Shown: positions 1 to 9,064 of the stretch, piece after piece
Position numbering within the stretch: the first letter of the stretch is position 1
Layout of the letters: each line of letters starts with the position of its first letter
Assembly (NCBI GenBank): GCA_029260135.1
Contig: JAJDDV010000179.1
Coordinates: 1-38,247 of the forward strand
Source of the DNA: Phycisphaerae bacterium
GTDB taxonomy: Bacteria; Planctomycetota; Phycisphaerae; UBA1845
DNA: 38,247 nucleotides
Direction: 5' to 3'
The notes under the pieces: generated by a model
What the model saw: the letters and a program-made list of their open reading frames with translations, nothing else
Told to the model about the DNA's origin: nothing
Databases searched by the model: none
Program-made: the position numbers and the translations under genes

Positions 1-1
1 A

Positions 2-337
2 TTCGTCCGATTCGACCGCCCGGCCGACGAGATCACCCGCCACATTCGGGGGATGACCCCCTGGCCGGGCGCCACCGCCCTCTTCCACGGCGCCGACGAC
101 CGACAAGAACGCGTGACGCTACTCCGCGTCCGACGCGCCGAGAACCCCACGCCGCCAGACATCGAACCCGGGTCCATCGACCCGCGCTGTTACGTCGCAG
201 CCAACGACGCCTTCCTCGAAATCCTCGAACTCCGCCCCGCCTCCGGCCGTCCCATGACCTGGCAAGAATTCGTCAACGGCCGGCACGTCTCCGACGCCGA
301 CAGGTTCTCAAGCCCGGAAACCCAGCGGGCACCATGA
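2..337 (+). CDS. fmt: Methionyl-tRNA formyltransferase, C-terminal end (5' truncated by window)
   Basis: The open frame enters from the left edge and its start lies outside the window. The visible part reads as the C-terminal substrate-binding domain of Fmt, which formylates Met-tRNAfMet with 10-formyl-THF in the cytoplasm. Visible family signs are the segment R-G-M-T-P-W-P-G-A (relatives have iR-x-x-x-P-W-P-G-A) and the late stretch L-E-I-L-E-L-R-P followed by M-T-W-Q-E-F-V-N-G, matching the usual 'eFlnG' ending. The stop overlaps the start of galK by 4 bases (ATGA at 334-337), so the two are probably translationally coupled. The catalytic N-terminal domain is not visible, so the call rests on about 110 residues. 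Confidence 0.85.
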   Translation, partial: FVRFDRPADEITRHIRGMTPWPGATALFHGADDRQERVTLLRVRRAENPTPPDIEPGSIDPRCYVAANDAFLEILELRPASGRPMTWQEFVNGRHVSDADRFSSPETQRAP

Positions 338-1629
338 CGACCCAAACGGTCAAGGCCTTCAAATCCCTCTATGGCGCCCCGCCGGAAGTCCTCGTCACGG
401 CGCCGGGGCGGGTCAACCTGATGGGCGACCATACCGACTATAACGACGGCCTCGTACTCCCCATGGCGATCGATCGGGCGGTTGTAGTCGCCGCAAGACG
501 ATGCGACCAGCCCAGACTCAATGTTCATTCTGCCGCCTGCGACGAGACAATGTCGATACCGCTGTTGCCGCCTCATTCCTCGTGCGCCGAGCCGCGGGCG
601 GAATGCAATCCCGACTCGTCGGGAGCCCGCGCGAATTCGCACACGCAGACGCGCGCCGGCAGCCTGCAAGAGCGGTATGCCCCGGGCGAGGCCGTTTCAG
701 GCGGAGAAGTGGAACCGGTGGCGGGCTGGGCACGCTATGTCTACGGTGTCGCGGCGATGCTGGGGCGACAACGCTTTGAACTCTGCGGCGCGGACCTCTG
801 GATCGGCGGTGACCTTGCACCCGGCGCCGGACTGGCCAGCTCAGCGGCGCTGGAGGTCGGCGTCGCCAAGGCGCTGCTATCGTTGATGGGGCACGATCTT
901 TCTCCGGTAGCGCTGGCCACATTGTGCCGGGCCGCAGAGAAGGAGTTCGCCGGCTCACCCTGTGGAATCATGGATCAGCTCTGCTGCACCTCGGCGCGCG
1001 CGGGACATGCCCTGCTGCTGGACTGCCGAACCATGATCACCGAGCACGTTTCTCTGTCGCTCGAAAACGCGGAGTTCGTCGTACTCGACAGCGGTGCGCG
1101 ACACGAGATTGCCGGTGGTGAATACGCCAAACGCCGTCGCGAGTGTGCCGCGGCGCTAGCAGCCATCCACGATGTGAATCCGGGCGTCCGCTCCCTTCGC
1201 AATGTATCGGCCGCGGACTTGCCGCATCTGGCGACGTCACTGGATGAGACGTTGACCCGTCGTCTGTACCACGTCGTGACGGAGAACGCGCGTGTGCTCG
1301 AAGCGGCGGATGCGCTTCGCAAAGGCGAACTCGAAAGGCTGGGCCGCCTGATGACGGATTCACACCAGTCGCTACGAGACGACTTCGAGGTCTCCTGCGA
1401 GGAGCTTGATACGTTGGTGGAGATTGCCCAGAGCACGGACGGCGTCTTCGGCGCGCGAATGACGGGCGGCGGCTTCGGCGGCTGCGCCGTCGCCTTGGCC
1501 CGATCGGATGCCGTCAATGCGTTGGAGGCGGAAATCCGCGAGAACTACAACGGGCGTTTCGAGTCCAATACCCAGGTCTTCGCGGTGCGATCAGCCGGCG
1601 CCGTCGAGGCGCATTCCCTGAGCGAGTAG
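334..1629 (+). CDS. galK: Galactokinase
   Basis: A 431-residue GHMP-family kinase that phosphorylates galactose at C1 in the Leloir pathway. The galactokinase signature is at residues 25-39 (G-R-V-N-L-M-G-D-H-T-D-Y-N-D-G; relatives usually have GEHTDY). The ATP-binding GHMP motif is G-L-A-S-S-A-A-L around residues 165-172 and the C-terminal motif is R-M-T-G-G-G-F-G-G-C-A. The protein is about 40 residues longer than typical (380-390) because of a polar, low-complexity insert at roughly residues 78-120, between the signature and the W-A-R-Y-V-Y-G segment. The start overlaps the fmt stop. No other gal gene is visible. Confidence 0.93.
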   Translation: MTTQTVKAFKSLYGAPPEVLVTAPGRVNLMGDHTDYNDGLVLPMAIDRAVVVAARRCDQPRLNVHSAACDETMSIPLLPPHSSCAEPRAECNPDSSGARANSHTQTRAGSLQERYAPGEAVSGGEVEPVAGWARYVYGVAAMLGRQRFELCGADLWIGGDLAPGAGLASSAALEVGVAKALLSLMGHDLSPVALATLCRAAEKEFAGSPCGIMDQLCCTSARAGHALLLDCRTMITEHVSLSLENAEFVVLDSGARHEIAGGEYAKRRRECAAALAAIHDVNPGVRSLRNVSAADLPHLATSLDETLTRRLYHVVTENARVLEAADALRKGELERLGRLMTDSHQSLRDDFEVSCEELDTLVEIAQSTDGVFGARMTGGGFGGCAVALARSDAVNALEAEIRENYNGRFESNTQVFAVRSAGAVEAHSLSE

Positions 1630-1661
1630 CCAGCCGCATGAATCATGTCGGCGATCTCCCC

Positions 1662-3731
1662 CTACTGCCCCTCGCGCGTTGTGTATTCGATGATCGCAGC
1701 CGTGACCTCGAACGTCTGACCCCAGCCATCACACAAGAGACCATCACGGTTAATCTGTCCAAACGCAACCAGGTAGTAAATGGCATTTGCGTTATCGACA
1801 ACGGGGCTCGGGACCACCGGCACGCTGAGCCTCTGATAGCCACGCTCACCTTCAGTGGAAACGCCGGCGAGGGCCAGCCGATTCGCCGTTGCCGGATTGG
1901 AGTAGAATAGCGTTACGTCCAGGTCCCCAACCATCGAGGGATCGCTCAAGAATACCGTAAGGGTCCTGATCGTAGCTCCGTGCGGCAGATGGACGGGGGC
2001 CACCATTTGACCGAGGTTGCAGTCGTGCAGCCGGGCGTAGGGGGCGACACCGTCGGCTCCGATCGACCGTTTTATTCCCGCATCACTTCTCTCCGTGGTT
2101 AACAGTGAGGCCGAGAAATCGGCGAAACTGACGGAGTAGTAGCCCTTCCGGGGCTCAGTATAGATGACCCGATCCGTCGTCACCGGACCGGAAACGGCAA
2201 CCCAGCCGCCCGGCGACACACTCATCACATCTCCGACCTTCAGGAGATCCTGGTTTGGGACTCCCGCCGATGCAATCTCCAGTTGCGCGACGGGTTCCTT
2301 TACGTTGATTCCAATCGGCTTAGAGAAATAGCCCCTTCCCTCGAAGTAGCCGGCCCAGCCGGAAGCGCCGTTTGCCTTGGCATGAACGGCAATGGGCTGC
2401 CCGCCCAACTGCGTGTTCTCAAAGAAGCCCGCCGCACCGGTACCATCGGTCACGGCCTCGACCGCCGGCTCGCGGTTTGTGGCTTCGGTGGTCTTGAATG
2501 ATCCCGCCTTGCCGGTCGCACCCTCTACAATGCCAACGACCGCGCTACCGCCCAGCGCGTTGTACCCTTTGACCGCCGCACCGAGACCTCTCGCCGTTCC
2601 GAAGACAGCGTCGGCCGCACCGTTCGACTCCGCTGCCAGCGCAGCCGCAGTATTGAGCGCACTGGATGTCTTGAAAAACCCCGCCCCCGCACCGCGACCG
2701 TTCGAGACGACCTCCAGCGCTGGAACCGATCGTTGGCCGAAGTTGTCCACCTCGAAGTACCCCGCACGACCGGTACCATTGGTAGAGCCGTGGACCGCAC
2801 TTCCACCGCCGTTGGTACTTGCGTGAAGGGCGTCGCTCGTGCTCTGGTTGTTGTTAACGGCGAACTCCCCGGCCCGGCCGAAGGAGTCGTTTTCCGCGGT
2901 CACCGTCGGCGCAAGGTTGACGTTGTTGGGATCGCTGTGCGTCGTGAACGTCGCAGCCGGTCCGTCGGAGAACGTCTCGGTCACCAGCGCCGGGCTCGTG
3001 TTCTCGCGCTTGGTCGTCTTGAAATGGCCGGCCGACCCCAGTGCGGTGTTCTCAGCCCCGAGGGTCACCTGCGTTGCTGTCGCTCCCTGCACCTTGAACA
3101 AACCGGCGTTGCCTCCGCCGTCACCGGTGAGGCCCCAAACTGCCGGTCCGGTTCCACCGGTCATCGCAAACAGCCCCGCACCCGAACCGGCCGTGGTCGC
3201 CACGACGGCCGCTTGGGCATTGCTCGCGTTATCTGTGGCGAACGCCGCTGCCGGTGCCGACCCGCTGTTGGTGACCGCGATGCCGGTCTCGTCCGTCGTA
3301 TTGGTTCCGGCAAACGGCAGCGCCAGCGTTCCACCACCGCCGGGCCCGTCCAGCGCATACAGCGCGAAAGGTGCCGGCGTAATGGGCTGACGCGGCGAGA
3401 GAAGGGCCTCCATCTGCGTCGTGGCCACGTAGATCTCCAACCATCGCGGCTCGCCCCGAAAGGCACCCGGACCGAAGTCGAGCTGCGCCGTAAACAGGCC
3501 GTTGATGATCTGCGTGCGCGTCTCAACCACCGGACCGATCTGCCGTCCTGCGGTCTCTGCATCCCACAAGGTAAAGGAGAATCGGCCCTCGCCATTGACG
3601 GGTCGGTCGTCGTATTTGAGCTGCCCCTGATACGTAAAACCGGCCGAAGGCGCGGCGCTCGCCCGCTCGAACATGACCGCTGCAAACAATATCAGCCCAC
3701 AAACGCAGATCGTCTTGAAACGTGTATTCAT
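1662..3731 (-). CDS. Large secreted repeat protein, planctomycete type
   Basis: A 689-residue exported protein of unknown function. An ATG at 3731 is chosen over an upstream frame opening at 3788 because it gives a clean signal peptide (short K/R region, hydrophobic stretch, A-S-A-A cleavage region) and has GGGGAA upstream. The mature N-terminus (F-T-Y-Q-G-Q-L, then F-S-F-T-L-W-D-A) matches a domain I know from planctomycete secreted proteins. The middle (about residues 130-470) is built of degenerate repeats of the pattern A-G-x-F-[KE]-x(8-10)-P-A-L-x-A-x-[TS]-x-G-x-G. The last about 170 residues are non-repetitive and beta-rich in appearance. It converges on galK with 32 bases between the stops. 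It may be an adhesin or surface structural protein; no enzymatic motif is seen. Confidence 0.8.
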   Translation of the reverse strand: MNTRFKTICVCGLILFAAVMFERASAAPSAGFTYQGQLKYDDRPVNGEGRFSFTLWDAETAGRQIGPVVETRTQIINGLFTAQLDFGPGAFRGEPRWLEIYVATTQMEALLSPRQPITPAPFALYALDGPGGGGTLALPFAGTNTTDETGIAVTNSGSAPAAAFATDNASNAQAAVVATTAGSGAGLFAMTGGTGPAVWGLTGDGGGNAGLFKVQGATATQVTLGAENTALGSAGHFKTTKRENTSPALVTETFSDGPAATFTTHSDPNNVNLAPTVTAENDSFGRAGEFAVNNNQSTSDALHASTNGGGSAVHGSTNGTGRAGYFEVDNFGQRSVPALEVVSNGRGAGAGFFKTSSALNTAAALAAESNGAADAVFGTARGLGAAVKGYNALGGSAVVGIVEGATGKAGSFKTTEATNREPAVEAVTDGTGAAGFFENTQLGGQPIAVHAKANGASGWAGYFEGRGYFSKPIGINVKEPVAQLEIASAGVPNQDLLKVGDVMSVSPGGWVAVSGPVTTDRVIYTEPRKGYYSVSFADFSASLLTTERSDAGIKRSIGADGVAPYARLHDCNLGQMVAPVHLPHGATIRTLTVFLSDPSMVGDLDVTLFYSNPATANRLALAGVSTEGERGYQRLSVPVVPSPVVDNANAIYYLVAFGQINRDGLLCDGWGQTFEVTAAIIEYTTREGQ

Positions 3732-3982
3732 TCGTTCGTTCCCCGTGTCCGGCCTCGCAGAAGAACTCTGCGTCGATCGGTACATCAACCTCGTGAATCG
3801 CGAACCCTACCGTGAAGACCGCAGGTGGAGGGCCCAAAGACCCGGCTCATCCATCCACCTTGTTGTGCTCGAACAGAGACGCGACAAAAGGGCGCGGATT
3901 GCGCAGAGATCGGGCTCGCTTTTTTCTCGACGAGGATGGGGGGCGCGGATACGCCTGGTTCGCTCCCCAGGAATCCGGCGGG

Positions 3983-4801
3983 TTATCGGCCCAAATCTCG
4001 GCTTCGACGGTAGGCGGCGTCAACGGCGTTCTGGATGCATTCGCCTACGTGACTTTCGGCCATCGAATCAAGGGCGGCCTGCGTGGTGCCGCCGGCGGAA
4101 GTGACCTTGTCGCGTAGAACGCGCGGCGACTCGCCGGATTCGAGCATCATACGAGCGGCGCCGAAGCAAGCCTGTTTGGCCAGAATGTCGGCGTGCTGGG
4201 AACTGAGCCCGGCCTTCTCGCCCGCAGCGGTCAACGCCTCGACGAAGAAGTAGAAGTAGGCCGGCCCGCTACCGGAGACAGCCGTCACCGCGTCCATCAT
4301 CGCCTCGTCGTTGATCACGATCGATCGGCCGCCCGCGTCGAAGATACGCTGCGCGCGAAGCAGGTCGACTTCCTTGGCGTGTCTTCCTTTGCAGAGCCCG
4401 GCCATACCGGCGCCGACGTGGATCGGCAGGTTCGGCATGGCACGAATGACGCGCATGCGCGGAACGTCGAACAACGCTTCGATGGCGGCGGTGGAAACGC
4501 CGGCCATGATGGAGACGATGAGGTGGTCATCGCGGATGACGTCGGCGAACGCCTTACAGACGTCGACGAACTGCTGGGGTTTGACGGCCAGGATGAGAAT
4601 GTCGCTGTTCGCCGCGACGTGGCGGTTGTCGTCCGTCACCTCGACGTTGAACCGATCGGCGAAAAGGCGCCTCCGCTGCTCGACAGGATCGGAGGCGATG
4701 ATGCGGTCGGCGAAGAGGATCGTATTCCGCAGGATGCCGTGGACGATTCCCTCGGCTGCGTTTCCTGCTCCGATAACTCCGATTTCATATTGCGTGGTCA
4801 T
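3983..4801 (-). CDS. proC: Pyrroline-5-carboxylate reductase
   Basis: A 272-residue cytoplasmic enzyme reducing 1-pyrroline-5-carboxylate to proline with NAD(P)H. The N-terminal Rossmann motif is G-V-I-G-A-G-N-A-A-E (residues 8-17). It is followed by I-L-A-V-K-P-Q-Q near residue 70, a family hallmark. The C-terminal dimerisation and substrate region has T-A-V-S-G-S-G-P-A-Y and the signature V-T-S-A-G-G-T-T-Q-A, where most relatives have V-T-S-P-G-G-T-T. Length is normal. It is divergent from the YggU-family gene, with only about 30 bases between the starts. Confidence 0.93.
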   Translation of the reverse strand: MTTQYEIGVIGAGNAAEGIVHGILRNTILFADRIIASDPVEQRRRLFADRFNVEVTDDNRHVAANSDILILAVKPQQFVDVCKAFADVIRDDHLIVSIMAGVSTAAIEALFDVPRMRVIRAMPNLPIHVGAGMAGLCKGRHAKEVDLLRAQRIFDAGGRSIVINDEAMMDAVTAVSGSGPAYFYFFVEALTAAGEKAGLSSQHADILAKQACFGAARMMLESGESPRVLRDKVTSAGGTTQAALDSMAESHVGECIQNAVDAAYRRSRDLGR

Positions 4802-4830
4802 GACAATGCCGGTCCGTGTATCCTACCGGG

Positions 4831-5133
4831 ATGCTCCAACTAACGACCGAGCCGGACGCCGTCCTCCTGCCCGTCAAGGTGGTCCCCGGGGCCTCTCGTA
4901 CCCGGTATCTCGGCGAACTGGACGGGCGGGCTAAACTAGCCGTGGCGGCCCCCCCTGAGAAGGGCAAGGCCAACAAGGCCGTCGTCACTTATCTCGCCGA
5001 GATGCTGGGCGTACGCAAGCGGGATGTCGCGGTAGTCACCGGCCTGACATCCTCGCAGAAGGTCATACGCATTGAGGGCGTCGATTCCGACGCGGTCGTC
5101 AGCGCATTGCACGACGCGGGTCGATCGGCATAG
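4831..5133 (+). CDS. DUF167 / YggU family protein
   Basis: About 100 residues. It matches the small DUF167 (YggU) family, whose biochemical role is not settled. Visible family signs are V-K-V-V-P-G-A-S-R-T-R near the N-terminus, L-A-V-A-A-P-P-E-K-G-K-A-N-K-A-V in the middle (the most conserved part), and a late G-L-T-S-S-Q-K-V-I-R-I segment. Two in-frame ATGs exist (4816 and 4831); the second is preferred because the family usually starts a few residues before the first strand. Neither has a clear Shine-Dalgarno. It faces proC divergently. Confidence 0.85.
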   Translation: MLQLTTEPDAVLLPVKVVPGASRTRYLGELDGRAKLAVAAPPEKGKANKAVVTYLAEMLGVRKRDVAVVTGLTSSQKVIRIEGVDSDAVVSALHDAGRSA

Positions 5134-5247
5134 CTCGTCCGGCCTCGCGTTCTTCATCGCCAACACCCATCACATGCCCGGCCAACAAAAACGCCGCCGC
5201 CCAACGCGGTTGGACGGCGGCGGAAGTTCGTGTTTGCGTTGGTACGG

Positions 5248-6048
5248 CTACTCCTGGTGAAACAGCCCGCCGATCTGCTCGTGCACTTCGAGCGTGTTGA
5301 TGACGATCAACGACATGTTGTGGGACGTGATGTTGCCCACGGCGGTCGCATTGGCACCTCCGATCCAGGTGTCCGGGGCAATGACCAGCTTGAGCTTATT
5401 GACCAATTCCTCAAGTCGTTGTTCGGCTTCCTGCTCGGCCTGCCGCCCGCCCTGCTCTTGTCCACCGCCGCCACCGCCACCGCCGAAAACGGACTGGCCA
5501 CCGCCACCGCCGCCACCGCCGCCCTGCTGCTGCTGCAGGTCAATCCGTGGTGCTCCCTGCCCCATGTCCGGGACGCGGAAGATAATATCGGTGACATCAT
5601 AGACGCGGAGGACGAGGTTCCGGTCGAAGTCGGTCTTGGTCGAGATCTTGAGTTTGTTGCCCGTCGCACGGAAGGCCAGTGCATCATCTTCAGAGAGCGC
5701 TTGCAGCGTTTCGAGTAGCACTTCTCCGACGTTCGTGTTTCGCAGCTTGAGCGTAACGAATGCATCGCGATCGACGCTTTCGGCGCTCAGTGCGTTCCAC
5801 CGTGGGAGGATATTAACCAGATCCTCCGACTCGTCTTCCAGCCAATCGACGACTTCCTCGAAGGGCTTCTCGTCCCAGTCCACGCTCTCCACGCGCTTGC
5901 TGAGAAACGCGACAGCGGTATCCCGCGCCGGGCGCTTCGCCGCCGTGCCTTCATACAGACTCGCGCGAGTCGAGACCGTTTGGGCCATAGACAGCAGCGG
6001 TGTTGCCAGCACCGCGACCAGAGCCGATACGCCAATGTACTTGCCCAT
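5248..6048 (-). CDS. Exported secretin-N/STN-like protein with glycine-rich linker
   Basis: A 266-residue protein with an N-terminal signal peptide. The ATG at 6048 is chosen because AAGGA lies 8 bases upstream; an ATG two codons earlier is too close to it. Residues about 45-140 read as a short secretin/TonB N-terminal type domain (V-T-L-K-L-R-N-T-N-V-G-E-V-L-L-E-T-L then N-K-L-K-I-S). A run of Q and G with the sequence Q-S-V-F-G in the centre separates it from a C-terminal alpha/beta module (L-V-I-A-P-D-T-W-I-G-G then L-I-V-I-N-T-L-E-V-H-E-Q-I), resembling a secretin N1 fold. No secretin pore domain follows, so it is a stand-alone periplasmic module. It lies downstream of the sigma/anti-sigma pair on the same strand with a 110-base gap, so it may belong to that regulon. 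Confidence 0.72.
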   Translation of the reverse strand: MGKYIGVSALVAVLATPLLSMAQTVSTRASLYEGTAAKRPARDTAVAFLSKRVESVDWDEKPFEEVVDWLEDESEDLVNILPRWNALSAESVDRDAFVTLKLRNTNVGEVLLETLQALSEDDALAFRATGNKLKISTKTDFDRNLVLRVYDVTDIIFRVPDMGQGAPRIDLQQQQGGGGGGGGGQSVFGGGGGGGGQEQGGRQAEQEAEQRLEELVNKLKLVIAPDTWIGGANATAVGNITSHNMSLIVINTLEVHEQIGGLFHQE

Positions 6049-6158
6049 TCTCATCGTCCTTACTGAAAGCACCTCGGGTGAGTCCATCGTCCGTCGTTGA
6101 CCGATTACCGGGCGATTCTAGGCAATGGGGCCGCCGATAACAAATCTGCCCCTCTTTT

Positions 6159-7073
6159 TTATCGTCCGGAACGGTAGCCTCGGTGAAACGCGAACCGCTC
6201 GACACCCGCCGCAGGACCTACGGCTACGCGGATACCGTCCGCCACGGCGATGAGGCTCTTTTGCGTCAGATCCGCACACAGAATATAGCTCTGGGGCCCG
6301 TCATGCCAGGCCACAACGCAGGGCGATTCCTTGGCACTGACGACGTATTCCCGCTTCAAACCCTCGACCTTTCGGTCCTCCAGGCCGACTTCCACCTCCA
6401 CCCAACGCCCTACGGTAAAGAAGGAGAGCATCGTCTCGGACGACGCCGATTGGTAGAGCACGTGCGCACCCGGCCGACCCCGGATACCGCAGCGATCGGC
6501 GCCGAAAAACGCGAACCCACCCGCGTCCAGCGACGGCACCAGGACGGCCAGCTGAAGATCGTCGCTGAGCTTATCGGCGATCTGAGGGCAGCTGCGCGGC
6601 AAATCGGCGGCGTGATGACCATCGGCGCTGTTGCGAATGCAGCGGCGATGCTGCTCGCGAACGTCCGCCACCAACCGCGCCGGGACGACGGACATCGTTC
6701 CATCGGGCGGCGCAACATCAGGGGTCTGGCGCCAGAGCGTGACGATCAAAACCAGCGTCGCCGCCAAGGCGAGTGGAACAACCATATTGCGCCAGGATCG
6801 CTGGGGTGCACGAATGTGTCGAGTCGCAGATGGGTCGGGGGAAACAGCCGGCACATCTGCGGATTGGAGAATCTGCTGGCGCAGCGCTTGCGGCGCCTGG
6901 ATGTTCGCGAAGGAGCGATTCAGCGCCGTCTTGAGCGCACGCACGGTTTCAACTCGATCTCGACAGCCATGACAACCCCGCAGATGCTCACGCACCTGAA
7001 CCGCCTGCTCTGCGTCCAGCTCGCCGTCCGCGAAAGTATCAAGAATTCTCTGAACGCTGACGCAATCCATCAT
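6159..7073 (-). CDS. Anti-sigma factor with zinc-finger (ZAS) domain
   Basis: A 304-residue protein. The N-terminus carries H-L-R-G-C-H-G-C (residues 30-37), the H-x3-C-x2-C zinc site typical of ZAS-type anti-sigma factors that hold ECF sigma factors inactive. A single hydrophobic segment (P-L-A-L-A-A-T-L-V-L-I-V-T-L, about residues 98-113) would anchor it in the inner membrane. The C-terminal about 180 residues would be extracytoplasmic and contain several Cys residues of unclear role. The start overlaps the stop of the upstream sigma gene (7070-7073, ATGA), which strongly supports the pairing. The signal sensed cannot be read from the sequence. Confidence 0.85.
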   Translation of the reverse strand: MMDCVSVQRILDTFADGELDAEQAVQVREHLRGCHGCRDRVETVRALKTALNRSFANIQAPQALRQQILQSADVPAVSPDPSATRHIRAPQRSWRNMVVPLALAATLVLIVTLWRQTPDVAPPDGTMSVVPARLVADVREQHRRCIRNSADGHHAADLPRSCPQIADKLSDDLQLAVLVPSLDAGGFAFFGADRCGIRGRPGAHVLYQSASSETMLSFFTVGRWVEVEVGLEDRKVEGLKREYVVSAKESPCVVAWHDGPQSYILCADLTQKSLIAVADGIRVAVGPAAGVERFAFHRGYRSGR

Positions 7074-7708
7074 CCACCTTCTGCGCCTCGGAGTCTTAAG
7101 TCACGGGCATAGTCGCCCAACCGTTCGGATAGCTGACGCCGTGCACGATAGAGTCGGCTCATGACCGTTCCCAAAGCGCAACCACAGACGTGCGCGATCT
7201 CTTTATAGCTCAGGTCCTCGAAAGCCCACAGCAACAAGACCAGTCGATACTCCGGCTGCAAACCTGCCACCGCCTCCTTGATCTCCTCGTCGAACTGCTC
7301 CCAGTCCACGGTATCGAGTGCAAGCGGCTGCGAAGTCGTGCTGCTTTCTTCATCGGCGAAATGGTCGAAATCCACCTCGTCAGGCAGCTTGAACTCGCGC
7401 TTGCGCCGGCTCCGCTCGGTGTAGAAGACATTGTGCAGAATCCGGAGCAACCAGGGCCTGGCCCCATAGTCCCGCAGTTCAAACCGATCGAACGCACGAA
7501 GCGCTCGCGTAAACGTCTCCTGCGTCAGGTCATCCGCCTCGGCCTCGTTCGACGTCAAGACACGGGCGATCCGATAAACGGCGTCGAGATGCGGAAGGGC
7601 GATCTCCTGGAACCGAGCCGAGCTCAGGGTCTCGGTCCCGTCGCCGTCCGATCGGACTTCAGGTTCACTCGAAGCCGTCCCATCTTCTAACACAGGCGCT
7701 CCCGCCAA
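7070..7708 (-). CDS. ECF-type RNA polymerase sigma factor
   Basis: A 212-residue sigma-70 family protein with regions 2 and 4 only. Region 2 (about residues 35-105) contains E-A-D-D-L-T-Q-E-T-F-T-R-A and P-W-L-L-R-I-L-H-N-V-F-Y. Region 4 (about 145-205) contains L-S-Y-K-E-I-A-H-V-C-G-C-A-L-G-T-V-M-S-R-L-Y-R-A-R, the -35 recognition helix-turn-helix. About 30 acidic residues precede region 2. It is coupled to the anti-sigma gene by a 4-base overlap. ECF factors usually autoregulate, so the promoter recognised is probably upstream of 7708, but I cannot identify it. Confidence 0.93.
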   Translation of the reverse strand: MAGAPVLEDGTASSEPEVRSDGDGTETLSSARFQEIALPHLDAVYRIARVLTSNEAEADDLTQETFTRALRAFDRFELRDYGARPWLLRILHNVFYTERSRRKREFKLPDEVDFDHFADEESSTTSQPLALDTVDWEQFDEEIKEAVAGLQPEYRLVLLLWAFEDLSYKEIAHVCGCALGTVMSRLYRARRQLSERLGDYARDLRLRGAEGG

Positions 7709-8056
7709 TATTCCTACGAACCAGCGATCGTCTCAACGGGGGCGCGTGTGCCCGCGCTTTCGCCTGTACCGCCCCGCAGATCCCCCAGTTATCGGGCGAT
7801 CGGGCGCTTCGCAGGCAGACAACCATGCCCGGTCGGCACCCCGGCCGAGAGCCAAGCGGCACTGGCACCCGCAGTATGGTGCGGAAAGGGCTGATCGGCA
7901 ACTGCCGCCTCGGGTCCTGCGAGAAACCTCAGTCGAGCCAAACCGCCGGGCGACCTGTATCGAGACCCTTGGGTGCCCCTCGCTGGCGGAATCCGAAGCG
8001 ATGGCTACATTGCGTCTATTCCGGTGAGACTTCAAGGCATTCTCGAAGGGTACACG
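7709..8056. other. Intergenic region between divergent sigma-factor and WYL genes
   Basis: About 350 bases without a supported gene. The open frames crossing it are extensions or antisense shadows of the neighbours. It must hold the promoters of both divergent units, but I see no convincing -35/-10 pair and no strong hairpin. Confidence 0.5.
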
Positions 8057-9064
8057 ATGAAATCCGGTCGCGTCGAACGCCTGCTGTCGCTGATTCATGC
8101 ACTCGAGTCCGGTCGATCGCTGACGGCCGAGGAACTGGCGGAAATTGTCGGCGTCTCGCGACGCACGGTATTCCGCGATTTGGGACTCCTCGCCAAAGCC
8201 GGCATCGAATACGCCTACGACCATCAGACCCGACGGTATTCTGCCAGGAACACGACGCTGCTGCCACCGGTGACACTGTCGCACGCCGAGACGCTGACCC
8301 TGCTTCTGGCCGCCAGGCAAATGAGCGAAGGCGCGACGATGCCGGATCTGGAGGCGGCCGCGTCGGCGGCGATCAAGCTCGAGAGCATGTTGCCCACAGC
8401 GGTTCGAGATTATTGTGGTCCGATCGCCAACCGGATGGACATTCGTCCGGATCCGGTTTCCGACGTCGCGTGTATCCGCGAGACCATCGTGGAACTGCAG
8501 TCGGCGCTGACAAACCAGCGGAAGGTGACCGTCCGCTACGATTCGTACTTCGACGGGAAGGTCATCGACGAGGTCCTCCACCCCTATCGCCTGGCGCACA
8601 TTCATCGCGGATGGTATCTCATCGCGATGATGGAGTCGGTGGATCAGGTCCGAACGTTTAAGGTGGAACGCTTCCTGCGACTGCACATTCTCGATGACGG
8701 ATTTGAAACGGATGCCACCTTCAGCCTGGACGATTACTTCGGAAATGCCTGGCTGATGATCCGAGGCGACCAGTCCTTCCACGTCAAAATACGCTTCCTG
8801 CCGAAAGTGGCGGGCAACGTCGACGAAGTGCAATGGCACAAGACGCAACGCACATCCTACAATGACGATGGAGAACTCATCTTCGACGTCGACGTCGACG
8901 GAATCGAGGAGATCTCCTGGTGGATACTGGGCTATGGCGACCAGGCCCAGGTGATCGAACCGCCCGAGCTTCGCCGCTTGATGGCGGAGCGAACGGCACG
9001 AATGTACGAGTACTACAATCCTGGCGCAGTAGAAGTCGCGGGCGAAGGGATCACTACAGGGTGA
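8057..9064 (+). CDS. HTH/WYL-domain transcriptional regulator
   Basis: A 335-residue DNA-binding regulator. The ATG at 8057 is chosen because AAGGG lies 7 bases upstream and the protein then begins at the helix-turn-helix. Residues 1-55 are an HTH_11-type winged helix (L-T-A-E-E-L-A-E-I-V-G-V-S-R-R-T-V-F-R-D). The WYL domain (about 150-230) has V-T-V-R-Y-D-S-Y and H-I-H-R-G-W-Y-L-I-A, so the W-Y-L triad is kept. A C-terminal WCX-like extension follows. WYL domains are ligand or nucleic-acid sensing modules, sometimes linked to DNA-damage or phage-defence control. The stop overlaps the GTG start of dtd (GTGA), so the two are cotranslated. The regulated gene is unknown. Confidence 0.88.
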   Translation: MKSGRVERLLSLIHALESGRSLTAEELAEIVGVSRRTVFRDLGLLAKAGIEYAYDHQTRRYSARNTTLLPPVTLSHAETLTLLLAARQMSEGATMPDLEAAASAAIKLESMLPTAVRDYCGPIANRMDIRPDPVSDVACIRETIVELQSALTNQRKVTVRYDSYFDGKVIDEVLHPYRLAHIHRGWYLIAMMESVDQVRTFKVERFLRLHILDDGFETDATFSLDDYFGNAWLMIRGDQSFHVKIRFLPKVAGNVDEVQWHKTQRTSYNDDGELIFDVDVDGIEEISWWILGYGDQAQVIEPPELRRLMAERTARMYEYYNPGAVEVAGEGITTG

